From the NCBI RefSeq assembly GCF_019279795.1, contig NC_056748.1, forward strand, positions 695,204,683-695,268,682: DNA of 64,000 bases, given 5' to 3'. Positions within the stretch are counted from its first letter, which is position 1, and each line of letters starts with the position of its first letter. Origin of the DNA: Protopterus annectens. Lineage: Eukaryota > Chordata > Ceratodontiformes > Protopteridae. This document shows, in pieces, positions 20,860 through 32,265 of this stretch. The notes under the pieces were generated by a model that was not told the DNA's origin, made no database searches, and saw only the letters and a program-made list of their open reading frames with translations. Position numbers and translations under genes: made by a program.

Positions 20860-22235
20860 ATGTTGTTGGCACAGAGTGCTATGGTGGAATCATCCCATTC
20901 TGAAGGTCAGCCTTCTGCCAAGAAGACCAAAAGAGTTAGTTCTGATTCAGCTGCTGTACTGCCTTCTCAGGACATCTCTCTCAAGGCTGGTGAAAGCCCA
21001 GAGGATCATCCAGTTGTTCCTTTGGATTCCTCTGCCACGACCTCGTCAGAGGCTGGCATGGATCCAGCTTCTCGCATGTCCTTGGAGGCTCTGCAAATGT
21101 CAGTGGCAGGTGTTGATGGGGAACCTCAGCTGATATTATCCGAGGGACCAAAGGGTGTTCTGCAAATTCTTGTTTGGGAAGAGATTCCCAGTACATTGAG
21201 TGCTGGCAGGGATCCAAACCTCCTAAGATCTTTAGGGCTGACATCCCTCTAAAGAAACAGCAGAAAATTAAACATCTACCCTGCTCCCAAAGATCCCCAG
21301 TGTGAATGGCAGGATTTTACACGGGTTGTTTAATGCATTCATGGCTTTGAAGCCACCCCAGGGAGCTTCTATCACTGTCCCTCCATGGTCTTCTACTCCA
21401 CTTAAGAGGTCTAGGGAGCAGAACTCTTCTGATGAAGAATTGGACTTAGGGGGAAGAGTCCTTGGCATTCTCCTCTCAGATTCTTTCTCCACTGTACTTT
21501 GGTTCTGAGGAGGAAGATTCCATTAGCCCAGATACTCCTTCTGAGGAGGAAGCTACATTGGCCCAAATTCTCCCTTTGAGAAACTCTTTGTTGAGGATAC
21601 TCTCTCTCATATGATGGCATTTTTTGAAATGGGACTGTTGTCAGGTTTCTGACGTCCAGAAAATTTATTATGAAATCCGCCAGATGGAGTCTTTTTTCAG
21701 CAGCTTCTCTGACATGTTTTATAAGGTGCCTGATGACTGCAAGTTTCTTTACAAATGTCCCTCTGCTGGTCTGTCTCTTCTGACTGACGTTCTAAGCTCT
21801 TGCCTTCTACTAAATTGCCTCCTTCTTACAAGGACAGTAAAGCCATGGAACAGCTGGGCAAAAAGGTATATACTGCTACCACCCTGGCCTTTCGGGCTAC
21901 TAATTATCAGACTTATACGAACATATAATGTCTTAGCTGTTCTTTCTCAGGCCTCTCAGGTTGTCTATGACTTTCCTGATTCTGAGGGGAAGGTTTCTGC
22001 CCTCTCTATGTTTGGCACCTCTTCTGAGTGGCTCACAGTTCTGTTAAATGTAGTTATGATGCAACTAATGCTTCTTTTAGAGCTGCTTTTGGTTCTCTCT
22101 TTTGAGCTGCTACTCTTGGCTTCATCTGCAGCCTTTGCCTGATGATATTAAGGCCAAACAGTTGGATGCTCCTCTTGATAATAAATATCTCTCTCTGATT
22201 CCACAGTTGCTGAGCTTTAAGTGTCTTGACTCTGG
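20860..22235 (+). pseudogene. DIRS gag-like remnant (C)
   Basis: Ser/Pro/acidic frames (20860-21252, 21302-21508, 21624-22142 in different phases) are followed near 21840 by the diagnostic gag block KAMEQLGKKVYTATTLAFRA. This aligns with the RWGKKVYTSSTLAMRALN block of A2. Near 22145, DDIKAKQLDAPLDNKYL aligns with the HVKTRILDAPLQSDVLF block. The N-terminal Cys/His motif was not found. It runs into YR sequence at about 22235 because pol has been deleted. Confidence 0.72.
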
Positions 22236-22908
22236 CTCCTTCTGAGCTTGCAGCATCAGCTTTCTTGCAGCATTGTACATGGAAGACTTTTCTTCTTTTG
22301 GCCCTTACTTCAGTTAAGAGGGTGTCTGGGCTTCAGGCCTTTACAGCTCTTCCTCTTTTTTTTTTTTTTTTTTAGTTTTTTATCGGGACAGGGTGTCTCT
22401 TTGTACTCATCCTTCTTTTATGCCCAAGGTGGTTAATACATGTTCTCTTAGTCTATTAATTTGCCCACATTTTTCCTTCTCCACATTCTGCTAGTGAGAA
22501 GTTTCTTCACACCTTGGATTCGCATAGACAGGTATTATTTGGATAAAACTAAGGCCATTCACAAGTCTGAGGAACTTCATATTTCCTTTCATTCTAGATC
22601 TCTAGGTTTGGCTGCTTCATGGATCTCTTAAGGTCATTTCCTTTTGTTACTCCTTTCATGGGAAAAGCCCTTCTGCTTCTGTAAAGGCTCATTCTGCCAG
22701 GGCTGTGACACCCTCTGGTGCTTTTTTTTTCAAATGTTTGCATACCAATTCCATCCTGGAAGCTACTACTTGGTCCTCTCTTCATACCTTTACTAAGCAT
22801 TACAATTTGGATGTTGTTCCCAGAGCAAGAGCTGGCTTTGCCAGAGTTATCCTGCATGGTTTTCTGGAGAATTCTTCTGGTCCTTCCTCCTCCCAACTTT
22901 CCCGTTGA
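22236..22908 (+). pseudogene. DIRS tyrosine recombinase catalytic half (C)
   Basis: Starts abruptly at the block before the first catalytic Arg (WKTFLLLALTSVKRVSGLQAF, about 22277-22340). It passes a T19 homopolymer at about 22355-22373 and has frameshifts, then HTLDSHRQ (about 22510), AHSARAV (H-x-x-R, about 22687) and FTKHYNLDVV with the nucleophile Tyr (about 22788-22818). The stop is at 22906-22908. Catalytic positions remain but the frame is broken several times. Confidence 0.78.
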
Positions 22909-22923
22909 GATGTTGTACTCTCC

Positions 22924-23027
22924 CATTAGTGAAGAATACTGCAACAGTGACATGGAAGGACATAGTACAGTTGTGTAAAATCTTACCATAACAATAGATG
23001 TCCTTCTCTTCACTGTTGGCAGTATTC
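22924..23027 (+). repeat. DIRS internal complementary region of C
   Basis: The first half is the reverse complement of the left end at ~20388-20432; the second half is the reverse complement of the right end at ~23265-23327. The central GGACATAGTACAG is the same junction seen in families A and D, so C belongs to their side of the DIRS tree, not to family B. Confidence 0.82.
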
Positions 23028-23125
23028 CCTCCCCCCTTTTCTCATCTCCTTCTTCTATTTTCCTTCTTGATATACATGTTCCTCCTCTCCTTGGACTGTT
23101 GTCCCTCCTGGGGATATTCATTTCT

Positions 23126-23327
23126 GAAGTATGTATGTCCATACGTCACCTTTATGCCTTCACTGTGAGCGGGGAGTATACATTCAACATATGTCTATAA
23201 AATCCTATGGTTTTGATGTACTGACTGCACATTTGGTTGCCCTTGGTAGGGGATCCCTTTAGTGAAGAATACCACAACAATGAAGAGAAGGACATTTATG
23301 GTTATGGTAAGATTTTTAACAATTACT
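23126..23327 (+). repeat. Right inverted terminal repeat of C
   Basis: Starts near GTATGTATGTCCATACGTCACC, inverse of the inner left ITR, and ends near TTTTTAACAATTACT. Confidence 0.78.
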
Positions 23328-24499
23328 AGATATGTATATATAGAGAGAATCAAGACAACCCACTACACTTACATACTAGCATCAAGATCACACAAACATG
23401 AAGACAGAAAAACTCTCCCAAAAGAAAGAATCCGTGCCAGCTATGGAAAACACTGATTGGATAGTTCATCTTGTCTTAGCTGAATTTGACTAGATGGCCC
23501 CATGTCTAAGTGTTCAAGATGTAGGAAGGACCAAAAGGGGACTCCCTGCAACTCATAGTTGTCACAGTTCTCAGACTTTGAAATCTTGTAGCAGTACTAG
23601 TTGTGGCAGTTCTGGCTAAGAACCTTTCTTTTACTTGGCTGTATCTGCCTTATATAAATACATCTGTCCATGATTCCTTCCATACAGGTTTTTATATTCC
23701 TTGTGAATAATTTTGGGTTTGGCTACTCTTCGAAGAATTCATCAGAAGGCTCCATACTTTCCTGTGGATTTTCTTTCTTTGGCTTGCCCTTGCCTCAAAG
23801 ATGATCTATTCTGGGACTTCCTTGGGTGATGCATCAGAAGGAGTGACCGAGTCTGTTTGCAAGGGAACTAGGCTTCCCATGAATGGGATTAGCATTTGAA
23901 AAGTTATGAGACTGCCCGCTGCCAGACTCTCTCTCACTGCCTCTTAATTTAAGTGGGTAGGATCTAGTTTCTGCCCCCATCCATTTGTTGATCTACCAGA
24001 TAATAATCATGTTGGCTAAGTGGATGGCTATGTTGACTGAAACAGGGAGTCTTGAAGGGCACCTAACAGTCAAGAGTTTTAGGTGGAGGTGAGACTCTTG
24101 AAGTGAACAGACACCCTGAATTCTCCTCCACCTTGGAGGAGATGCATCAGTGGTGATTAATATCCAAGGAGTCTGCAGCTGGAGTGGACTTTCAGTTTTT
24201 AGAAGAAAGGGATCCAGCCATTGTTGAAGAATATGAAAGATAAGCCTTAAATATCTTTGGTTGGGAAAGATAGTTTGTCAAAATATGGAGATTGATATAA
24301 ACAGTCCAGTGAAGCACCCTTATGAAGCCTGGCATGGGATACTGTGAAAAGGCTGCCTTAAGACCTAACGTTTTGAGATAAGTCTGTGATGAAACAGACA
24401 GAGGTGAGTGAATGGATACTACCATCTGCTGCACAGATGGTAGTCAGTTTTGGGGCAAGAAGGCCTAACAAAGGGCTGTAGTTTTCACGAAATAGACAT
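23328..24499. other. No recognised feature
   Basis: Between DIRS C and DIRS B3. A degraded B3 left ITR might be hidden in the last few hundred bases, but I could not match it to the right end at 45656-45795. Confidence 0.4.
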
Positions 24500-24790
24500 G
24501 GTCATCCATAGCTCTCGAGTTCCATTCAGTTAAGTGATATTTTTCTTCACTTTTATAACTTTTTTTTGTTTTTTCTACACTTTATACCTTTGTTTGCACT
24601 TATGTGTTCTTTCCTTACTATTATTGGTAATTTTTCCCTTTTTTTCACTATAGTTTCTAATTAACTTTCTTACATGCCTGTGTATTCTATAGTACCATTG
24701 TTGGTGGTTTTTCCTCCCTTGCCTTTCTAATCTTGTAAAAAAACTTTCCTTTTATTCTTTTACTTTTTGCTAGTTTTTGTATTAGTAAAA

Positions 24791-27000
24791 ATGCCAGAGA
24801 AAGGCCCTTCAGGGTTTTAAAAAAATGTCAACAATGTGGATGGACATAAGCTTCTTATTTCAGATGCACATAATTTGTGTGTATACTGTTTGGGCCCAGA
24901 TCACCTGAATGTAAATTGCTTCATTCGTAAAAATTTCAATCCTTGTGTGATTGCTCATCACAAAAATAAGCTAGTTTTGAAGGGGTTATTGCCTACTACT
25001 TTATCTGAAGCTATTACTGGGGCTCAAACCCCCAAGATAAAACTTAAGGAAACTTGAAAAAGCTCCCTGAGACAGTTTGGTTCATCCACTCCGCCGTCAA
25101 CAGAATCTCTGACAAAGAAACAGAAGGCTGATCTGAAGGCTTCTGCTTTGAAGTTAAACTACACAGACACAGAAGACCTTGCTGGATCTGACCACCTCTG
25201 ATCTGAAACCCCTTCCTTTGACCCACTTCCCACCCACCATTGACCTGGTGTCGTCCAGGTTATCATCCTCATTCATGGAGAGAGGGCACTCAAAATCTCC
25301 CTCATTAGTCTCCTCTTGTTCTTCCAGGAGACTGACTGAAGTCAGTGTGGATAGGTTGAAGATGAGATTTCTCTTGGTGTAAATACAGATGGATGTTCTT
25401 CCAGCAGCTACCCCTTTGGGTCAGGAAGTCTTGGTTTGCACTACCCCTCTACTAATCGGCTTCTTCTGTGATCTAACAATATCTTTGGATCAGAGTTTGC
25501 CGAAACAGTCTGTGTCAGATCCAAAGATATTGTTAACCACAGCTCTGAGGAGTTTTCTGAGCACTCTGGCAAGTTCAGAGCTAGATGACTCTCGGAGCTG
25601 TAGTGTCCCTGCCAGATCCAAGGTGTCTACTCCAAAGTTGTTGGAGTCATTTCTGCCCCTTGGAGCCTTGGCACTGGATAGCTCAGCTCTGACAACTGCC
25701 TTGGGTGGACTGCCTTCAGGGCAGGAGGAGCCAATTGGGTGGAAGCATATCTTCTCGGCTCCAATGACTTCTCTTCCCCCATAGCGTTCCGCTTTTGAGG
25801 TGTTGGAGAAACTTCTCTTTGCTTCATCAGAACCAGAAGGTTTCTCCCTCCTTGGAGCTCCCTTCAGGATCTCATGTGTCTTTGCGCCTTGCACCTCAAC
25901 TTTGACTCCACAGGAACAGCCAGTCCAAACACTCCAGGTTACCCAGTAGGGTATCACCATCTCTTTGGATACTACTCCCACTGAAGAAGTACCTCGGAAT
26001 ACAAAATGCAAAAAGAGGCACTTGGATTCCCCAGAGGAATCTGTCACAGAGCATACTGATTTCAATGAAGGGGAAGGATCTCCAAGCTCACCACCTGATG
26101 ATGTATACATTTGAAGACATCCTAGAGATCCTTAAACAATGAGGTGGCTGATCCTCCTACAAACTTCCTCCTGAGGAATTTGTATTCTTGGAGGTGTTTG
26201 TATCTGGCCTGTTTACCTCCTGGTTAACTCCACCCACTAACAAGCTCATTGGTTGATCTCAAAGTGGGCATGGAAGTAACCTAGCTCGGTTGAGCCTAAC
26301 CCTAAAAGACCAGATCAGGTTCTGGCACCACCTACAGGAAGGGAGTTTTAGAGTAAGGTAATACCTGTGGATACCATGGTAGTGGTGGCGACCACTAAGA
26401 AGGAGTTTGCAGAACAGGGTTCTGCTATCCATCCCTCTAATGGTGACTCTAGGGCTTTGGACAGGTTTCAGAAGTGTGTCCATGATTCAGTGACCTTTGC
26501 TCTAAGGTCACTGAACTACCTGGCACATTTCACTAGACTACAAAGAGATTTGATACAAGAACTGTCAAATTCTCTTTCAGGGACCACTACTGGTGAAACT
26601 CAGGCTTCTGTGGCCTCACAGTTGGTGACCCATTTCAAACTCATCTAAGACGCTGATCTCTCATGCAGCTGAGAGAACCTCAAGGGTGACGGGTTCAGGC
26701 ATTTGTATTAGGAGCCATGCTTGGATGCACTTGTGAGACTTTGCGGAGCCCTTCAAGTCCTCTTTTGTCAATGCGCACTGTGACAGAATATTGGGTCCCA
26801 GAGTAAAGGACATGCTCTCCAGATGTGAGAAAGATGGAAAGACTCTCTCTGCTGTGGAAGTATGTTTTTTAGCCCCCAAAGGACCTTCCCTAGAAACCAA
26901 CATGGAGGTCAGAAACTTTGGTTCAAGAAATCCCAGGGTATTTCCAAGATCCATGTGGAGAAAATTCCCCTACAGACAGAGCGGGGAACTCAAATGGAAA
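24791..27000 (+). pseudogene. DIRS gag-like remnant (B3)
   Basis: The ATG at 24791 aligns with the gag starts of B1 and B2 but meets a stop after nine codons. A Cys/His half-motif follows: HNLCVYCLGPDHLNVNCF (about 24870-24925). Later blocks include the LDSPEE/DFNEGEGSPSSPPDD-type acidic region (about 26022-26100) and LDRFQKCVHDSVTFALRSLN (about 26457-26516), the equivalent of the conserved gag block. At least six frame breaks and stops. Function lost. Confidence 0.78.
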
Positions 27001-28862
27001 ACACTGCCCACATGGTAGAGGTGGCCTGCAAAACCAGGGGGCTAGAGATTCTTTCTCTGATAGACCCTATTAGCACTCCTAAAGGGAGGCCAGACTGTCC
27101 CACTCTGGAGGCAGTCTGAGATTGTTTATCCCTGCACCAGAGAGCCTGGCTAGATATCCCAAAATTTCTAGAGGTAATACAATTCCCTTTTCCCTTCCAC
27201 CCCCAGCTTCATACACAATTCCTGATGTTCCACCCATTCAGAGGAAAACAGCAGTACTAGAAATACAAAAGCTCCTAGAAAAAGAGAGTCATCCAAGAAG
27301 TCCCACCAGACCAGATAGAATCCAGAATTCTCTGGAATTTACTCAAGATTCTTTTTAGTACCAAAGAAAAACAGGGGACTAAAGACCAGTTTCGGATCTC
27401 AGCAACTTGAACAAGTCAGCTTGACACACAAAGTTTCGGATAGTCACAGTTCAGCCCACTGTACCCTTTTTGGGCAAGAGTGATTGGATGTGCTCAACAG
27501 TATGCATCCTGAAGGTCTATCAGATAAAAATGAACAGAAGATCCAGAAGGTATTTACCCTTCTGGCTGGGAGCCAGTCACTACCAGTTCAGAGCCCTGCC
27601 CTTTGGTCTCACCACAGCCGCCAGGGTGTTCATCAGATGTATGGCAGTGGTAGCAGCTCACTTGAGACTGCAGGGATTCTGAGTGCTTCTGTATCTGGAT
27701 GACTGGCTTATTATCTCCCTGACCAGAAATCTATTGATGAGTGAGGGATCAGGTGCTCCAAACTTGCTCCCTTCCAGGAATTACCATAAATTACAACAAA
27801 TCTCAGTTAGAACCTTCTCATATACTGGAGTTTATATGAACAGTTTTCAACATAGCATCAGTAACAGCTTCTCTTCCTACTGCAAGAGTACAGACTATCA
27901 GATTCCAGTTTCAGCAAAAGTGATTCTACAAGCCTTAGTGTCAATGTCAGCGGCCATAATTTTAGTTCCTCTAGTGAGATTCCACATGAGGATTTTTCTA
28001 TGGATGCTAGTGACTCAGTGGTCAAGAGGATTCTTCAGTGGATGCTAGCAACTCAATTGTAAATTCTTTATCAACACGTCAGTCCAAATAAAAATTACTC
28101 AAGCGTGCAAGAGGTATCTTTCAGACACATCCCAGATTGGGTGGGGGGCAGTTCTTGGGGAAAACAGTCGGAGGCACTTGGTCCCCTGAAGAAGCCCACA
28201 CACATATCAACATCTTAGAAATGAGAGCAGTATTTCTTCCTTCAGGAATGACTGCAATTCAGATGGAAAATATGTTGGTAGTCTGGTACATAACAAGGAG
28301 GAACCAGATCTTCTCCCTTGTGCTGAGAAGCCCTCAAAGTGTGGCAATGGGTGATCTCTTCCAACCACTTTCTGATAGCAATGCACATCCCAGGGAAGTC
28401 CAGCGTGATGGCAGACAACCTGAGCAGGTTCATTCTACTACCTCATAAGTGGTTCCTCAACAACAAAGTGGCAGAAATGATTTTCTGTCGATGGGGCCAG
28501 CCTTACTGTAGTCTTTTTGCTTCTCTCCTAAACAACAAGTGCAGCAGCTTCTTTGCCCTACTCCCCCCACTGAGGGAATCACAGAGAAATGCTCTGCTCC
28601 ATGATTGCACCCCCAGTCTCCTCTTTGCTTAACTCCCAACTCCCTTGATCCCCAAATGTCTGCAGAAAGCTGCCAGGTTAAGAGCAGAGCCATCCTTATT
28701 GCACCTTATTGTCCTCAACAGATTTGGTTCCCCTTTCTTTAGCCTCGAGTCTACCAACCTTGGATTCTGGATCTTATTCCAGACCTCCTGTCTCATTCGA
28801 TGGGAATGATTCATCAGGATATCTCAAACCTAAAACTGACAGTTTGGTTTCTCCACTTCTTT
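27000..28862 (+). pseudogene. DIRS pol remnant (B3)
   Basis: RT pieces are GASHYQFRALPFGLTTAARVF (about 27568-27630) and LYLDDWLI with an intact YLDD (about 27686-27709). RNase H pieces are HINILEMRAVFL and an altered TDN box reading QMENMLVVWYI (about 28200-28290). The C-terminal domain has RWGQPYCSLFAS (about 28488-28524). The frame is broken throughout, and the TDN Asp of RNase H is lost. Clearly a dead copy. Confidence 0.8.
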
Positions 28863-29362
28863 AGTAGCCAGACAACCTATGCTCTCTTCCCAGTCATATA
28901 TTTTTGTCTTCCCATAAAGCTTCTATGATAAAACTTTACAGAAGTAAATGGAAGAGTTTTGTTTTTTTAGGTGCATCAGAAACGTATTGACCCCTTTCCC
29001 CCCTTACAGAGTGTTCTTGAATTTTTAGCAACTCGTTTTAACGAATGAGCTAGCTCAATCATTAGAGTTCATAGGTAGGTACTAGGCTATTGGCCCTAGG
29101 GCCTATATAAGCCTAGCCAAAAAGATACCCTGGCTTTCGCCACCCAAGAAAATTATTTTCCTGTGCCCCTGTCAAGCAGAGTCACAGAAGTGATCTCCGG
29201 AGTGAATTTCCCATCCAATCATTAAGATTTTTCTTGAAGAGTACCAATGAGGAGCTTTGTTTGATATAGACAGGTAGCTTGTTTCAGAGTATAGGAAGTC
29301 TCTGGAACAGGAATCTATCACTCCAGCATGTTCTGTTTATTGTGGTGACAAGGTTTAGGTCC

Positions 29363-30130
29363 CTATAGAGTGTAGCTCGGAGGGATTGGGATTTCTTTTA
29401 AGTGGAGCATGTCCAACAGCTCTGGGTTTGACATAGCTTTGTATGTTAGGCAGAGATTGCCTCTGAGTAGGCGGTATGCGATGGAGTAAAGCTGGAGTTT
29501 TTTGAGATGGTCTGCATAGGGCATCTGTTTAAGGTAGGTAATCCTCTTTGTGAGGTATTTCTGCGGCCTTTCCAGTTGTTGTAGATGTCTTGTGAGGTAC
29601 ATACCAAAAGGGGCATTGTACTCTATAATGGGTCTAATGAGTGATGAGTAGAGGGGAACAATTACCTCTTTTTTCCTGGATGAGAAACCTTTTGTGATGA
29701 GGTGTGCCACGTAGACGGATTTCCTGACTACTGTGGTGATGTGATTATCAAAGGAGAGACTACTGTCCACCTGTGTCCCAAGGTCTCTTATCATACTTTT
29801 GGTGTTAAGTAGACTACCGCGTATGTGGTAGTTCATGGGTACAGAGTTTTTACCAAAAGGGATGACAATGCACTTTTGGTATTGCGCTTGAGGCCATGGC
29901 TTTGAAACCAGGCATCTGTCAAAGTGAGGCCCTTTTGTAGGATGTCCACATCGTTAGGAGTTTTGATTGTAGCGCCTAGTTTGCAGTCATCTGCAAACTT
30001 CATTAGCCAAAGACCTTCTGTGTTAGCCTGTACTTCAGAGAAGTAGATACCACACAGGAGAGGACCCAGGACTGAACCCTGTGGTACTCCACTTGTCATT
30101 GGTCTGAAGTCGGATTTGGAATTACCAACA
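29363..30130 (-). pseudogene. CR1 reverse transcriptase, C-terminal half
   Basis: The minus strand encodes MTSGVPQGSVLGPLLCGIYF (from about 30110 downward) and the active-site block LMKFADDCKLGA, with FADD intact. A frameshift near 29835 is followed by IRDLGTQVDSSLSFDNHI, the thumb region and LERPQKYLTKRITYLKQMP. It is colinear with 44400-45200 of the plus-strand CR1. Two frames (29833-30130 and 29363-29836) are needed to cover it. Confidence 0.85.
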
Positions 30131-30254
30131 TCCACACCAGAGGTCAATTCCTCGTTAGTCAGATCCGACCACAAGCTAATCACCCTAGATATCCACCCCC
30201 CATTAGGGAACCCACCGTAAAAAATTTCTCCAAAGCCAACTTCACACTTCTTAA

Positions 30255-31030
30255 ATGGCAAACTTCACGACACCCATCCAGACGGACAATAGAGGTACGA
30301 CTGCTGAATCCTACACAAATGCACATTATAAGCACTTACACGAGTGCATGGATTGTGCTATCCCTAACAGAACCAAGATGCTATCCTCCAAAAAAAGTAA
30401 GCCAATCTGGTGTCCTCCTGCCATAAACAAACTCTACAACAGAAGAAAGAAACAGCTGCAAAAAAGAGTAAAATCCCATGATTGGAGTAAGAAGCTGAGA
30501 TCCCTCATAAAATCCGACAAAGCTAGTTACGAAAACAAAATCGCCACTGTTTCTAAAGACAACCACAAAGCATTCTATAGCTATGTCAAGAATCTCAATG
30601 GCAACACTCAGATCTGCTCTGTGTTACAGCACAGTGGCACTAAATATACAGAACCAACTGATATTGCCAACATCCTGGCAGATAGATTCAATGCTAACTT
30701 TACCCCCTCACCCCCTAAAGGGCCCATCTCTATACTGGAAGAATGCGAAGTTCCTGTAGTCATGGCTGCACAGGTAAAAAACATACTCTCCAAAGCCAAG
30801 AACACAGCATCCATGGGACCTGACAACATTCCAGGCTGCGTTCTACATGAACTACAGAACTAACTGGCACCCCACTTAACTACCATGTTCAATCATAGCC
30901 TCACCTCAGGCTTTGTGCCCACTGAATGGCGCACAGCGACAGTTACCCATTCCACAAAGGGGGATCCACCACGGACCCTGGGAACTACTGCCCCATTAGC
31001 CTGACGAGCCTGGTCTGCAAGGCCATGGAA
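30255..31030 (+). pseudogene. CR1 ORF2 middle part (linker and RT start), inverted segment
   Basis: Open 30255-30863. It encodes the linker after the endonuclease (HLHECMDCAIPNRTK, YNRRKKQLQKRVK, IATVSKDNHKAFYSYVKN) and the RT start (KNTASMGPDNIPGCVLHEL). A TAA at 30861-30863 replaces the Glu codon seen in the 42-45 kb copy. Further RT codons run to about 31045, then the inserted CR1 tail. This is the inverted 5' part of the twin-primed insertion. Confidence 0.83.
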
Positions 31031-31049
31031 TGTATCATCATGGAACTTA

Positions 31050-31235
31050 TAAAAAGTTCTTCATTAGCACTCTTCAAGATGGGAAATAGGAAATACACCC
31101 CAGGGATCACTTCTGTGTGTCTGCTCGACAGTGGCACAGGAAAATAACTTTCTTGGGTGGGGTAAACCAGGGAACCTTGTTGGCTAGGCTTACGTAGGCC
31201 CTTGGGCCGATAGCCTAGTACCTACCTATGAACAT
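31050..31235 (+). mobile_element. CR1 3' tail, about 185 bp, inserted in another CR1
   Basis: Starts at AGTTCTTCATTAGCACTCTT, corresponding to 45246 in the better copy, and ends CCTAGTACCTACCTATGAAC. The host CR1 resumes directly afterwards with ATTGGTAATCTCCAAACTCT. This is an extreme 5'-truncation. Confidence 0.85.
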
Positions 31236-31945
31236 ACATTGGTAATCTCCAAACTCTGGACTCCACGCAGTTCGGGTTTGTAAAAGGCAGGTCACGTCTC
31301 CTAAACCTGATAGACGTCTTTGAAGCAGTCATCAAAGCCATAGATGAGGGTAAGGTGGTTCACACAGCCTATCTAGATCTCGCCAGGGCTTTCAACACCA
31401 TCGGCCACTCTGGAATTATAGATAAACTCACTAAACTAAGTATAAATCCCTATGTCACAAGATGGGTTGCCAACTGGCTCACTGACAGATCCCACACTGT
31501 GAAAGTAGCAGACTCAGTTAGCAGCAATCTCTAGCTTCCACATAGGAATTGGGAATGCTTCCCTGGCTTCATCTAAGCTTTGTACGACCCTCTTGACAGA
31601 CACTCTTTTGTTGAGACCACCTTATAAAGACACTACTCTACCATGGGACTTGAATTTAATACTGCAGGCCTTAACTCATTCCCCCTTTGAACTAGCAGCA
31701 AAATGTGACCTTAAATTTTTGACCTGGAAAACTGTCTTTGTACTGGCCATTACTTCTGCTAGAAGAATTTCCAAACCTCCTTACTTGATTTTTCATAGGG
31801 ATAGAGTAACATTATGAACAAACCCTTCCTTCCTAAGGTGGTGTCAGAATCCAACATCAACCAGTCTATTAATCTGACTGTCTGCTTTCCAAAATGTGAA
31901 AACAAAGGTGAATATATATTCCACTTGTTAGATGTTCATAGACAG

Positions 31946-32130
31946 ATGTTCTTCGAGTTTCACTGTTGCAGTCATCACACTTGGGTTATCTGCCTGCAGG
32001 TAGCCCTCAGTCGGCCTGAATACCAGAGTCTTGGGATTTCTGTGTCAGATGCTGTCGCATCTTCCATGACGTCAGGTCTTAAGGGGTATAAAACATGCAG
32101 CCGAAGCCATTACATCAGCTTTTCTTGCTG
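31946..32130 (+). repeat. Left inverted terminal repeat of A3
   Basis: Same layout as the left ITRs of A1 and A2: CACTGTTGCAGTCATCACAC near the outer end, a GTCGGCCTGAATACCAGAGT block, and an inner edge at CAGCTTTTCTTGCTG. The right partner is missing. Confidence 0.8.
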
Positions 32131-32265
32131 CGCCAGAGCTCGAAGCAGAAGCAGTTTGCAAGTGCTGGTCGGCCACTACCTGAAATTTTCGTTTTTCAAG
32201 TTTTAAACCAGAAGTCATCTAAAGCTAAGTACCCCATTGGGGATCCTTTTTTCTTGCTCTAACCG

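Larger units (their letters stand above)
20388..23327 (+). mobile_element. DIRS element C: 2.9-kb internally deleted derivative
   Basis: Keeps both ITRs, the ICR, a gag remnant and the catalytic half of YR, but lacks all of pol and the YR N-terminus. The left outer end (near GTGTCCTTCCATATCAG, 20391) and the right outer end (GGTAAGATTTTTAACAATTA, ending about 23327) are both complementary to its ICR at 22924-23027. If the deletion preceded insertion, it is a non-autonomous DIRS that could move only using proteins from other copies. The genes are heavily decayed, so it is older than A1, A2 and B2. Confidence 0.85.
29067..31530 (-). mobile_element. CR1-type LINE with 5' inversion (twin-priming structure)
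   Basis: One CR1 insertion made of two oppositely oriented parts. 29067-~30140 is on the minus strand: 3' UTR from GTTCATAGGTAGGTACTAG, then the RT C-terminal half up to SGVPQGSVLGPLL. ~30145-31530 is on the plus strand: end of the endonuclease domain and first half of RT. The plus part ends (31530) at the same CR1 position where the minus part starts, the signature of twin priming. DIRS B3 recombinase flanks both sides. A short CR1 tail (31050-31235) is inserted in the plus part. Confidence 0.88.
28840..31945 (+). pseudogene. DIRS tyrosine recombinase (B3), split by CR1, truncated by A3
   Basis: N-terminal codons at about 28880-29066 include LQSVLEFLATRFNE. The gene is then cut by a CR1 insertion (29067-31530). 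It resumes at 31531 and passes PWDLNLILQALTHSPFEL (about 31643) and the first catalytic Arg in ITSARRISK (about 31751-31777). It ends at HLLDVHRQ exactly where DIRS A3 begins (31946). The H-x-x-R box and nucleophile Tyr are absent. Position and neighbours show it is the B3 gene; it cannot be functional. Confidence 0.82.

Noticed and set aside
22594-23142. Minus-strand frame of 182 codons in DIRS C
   Set aside because: Antisense to the YR and ICR of element C; explained by that element.
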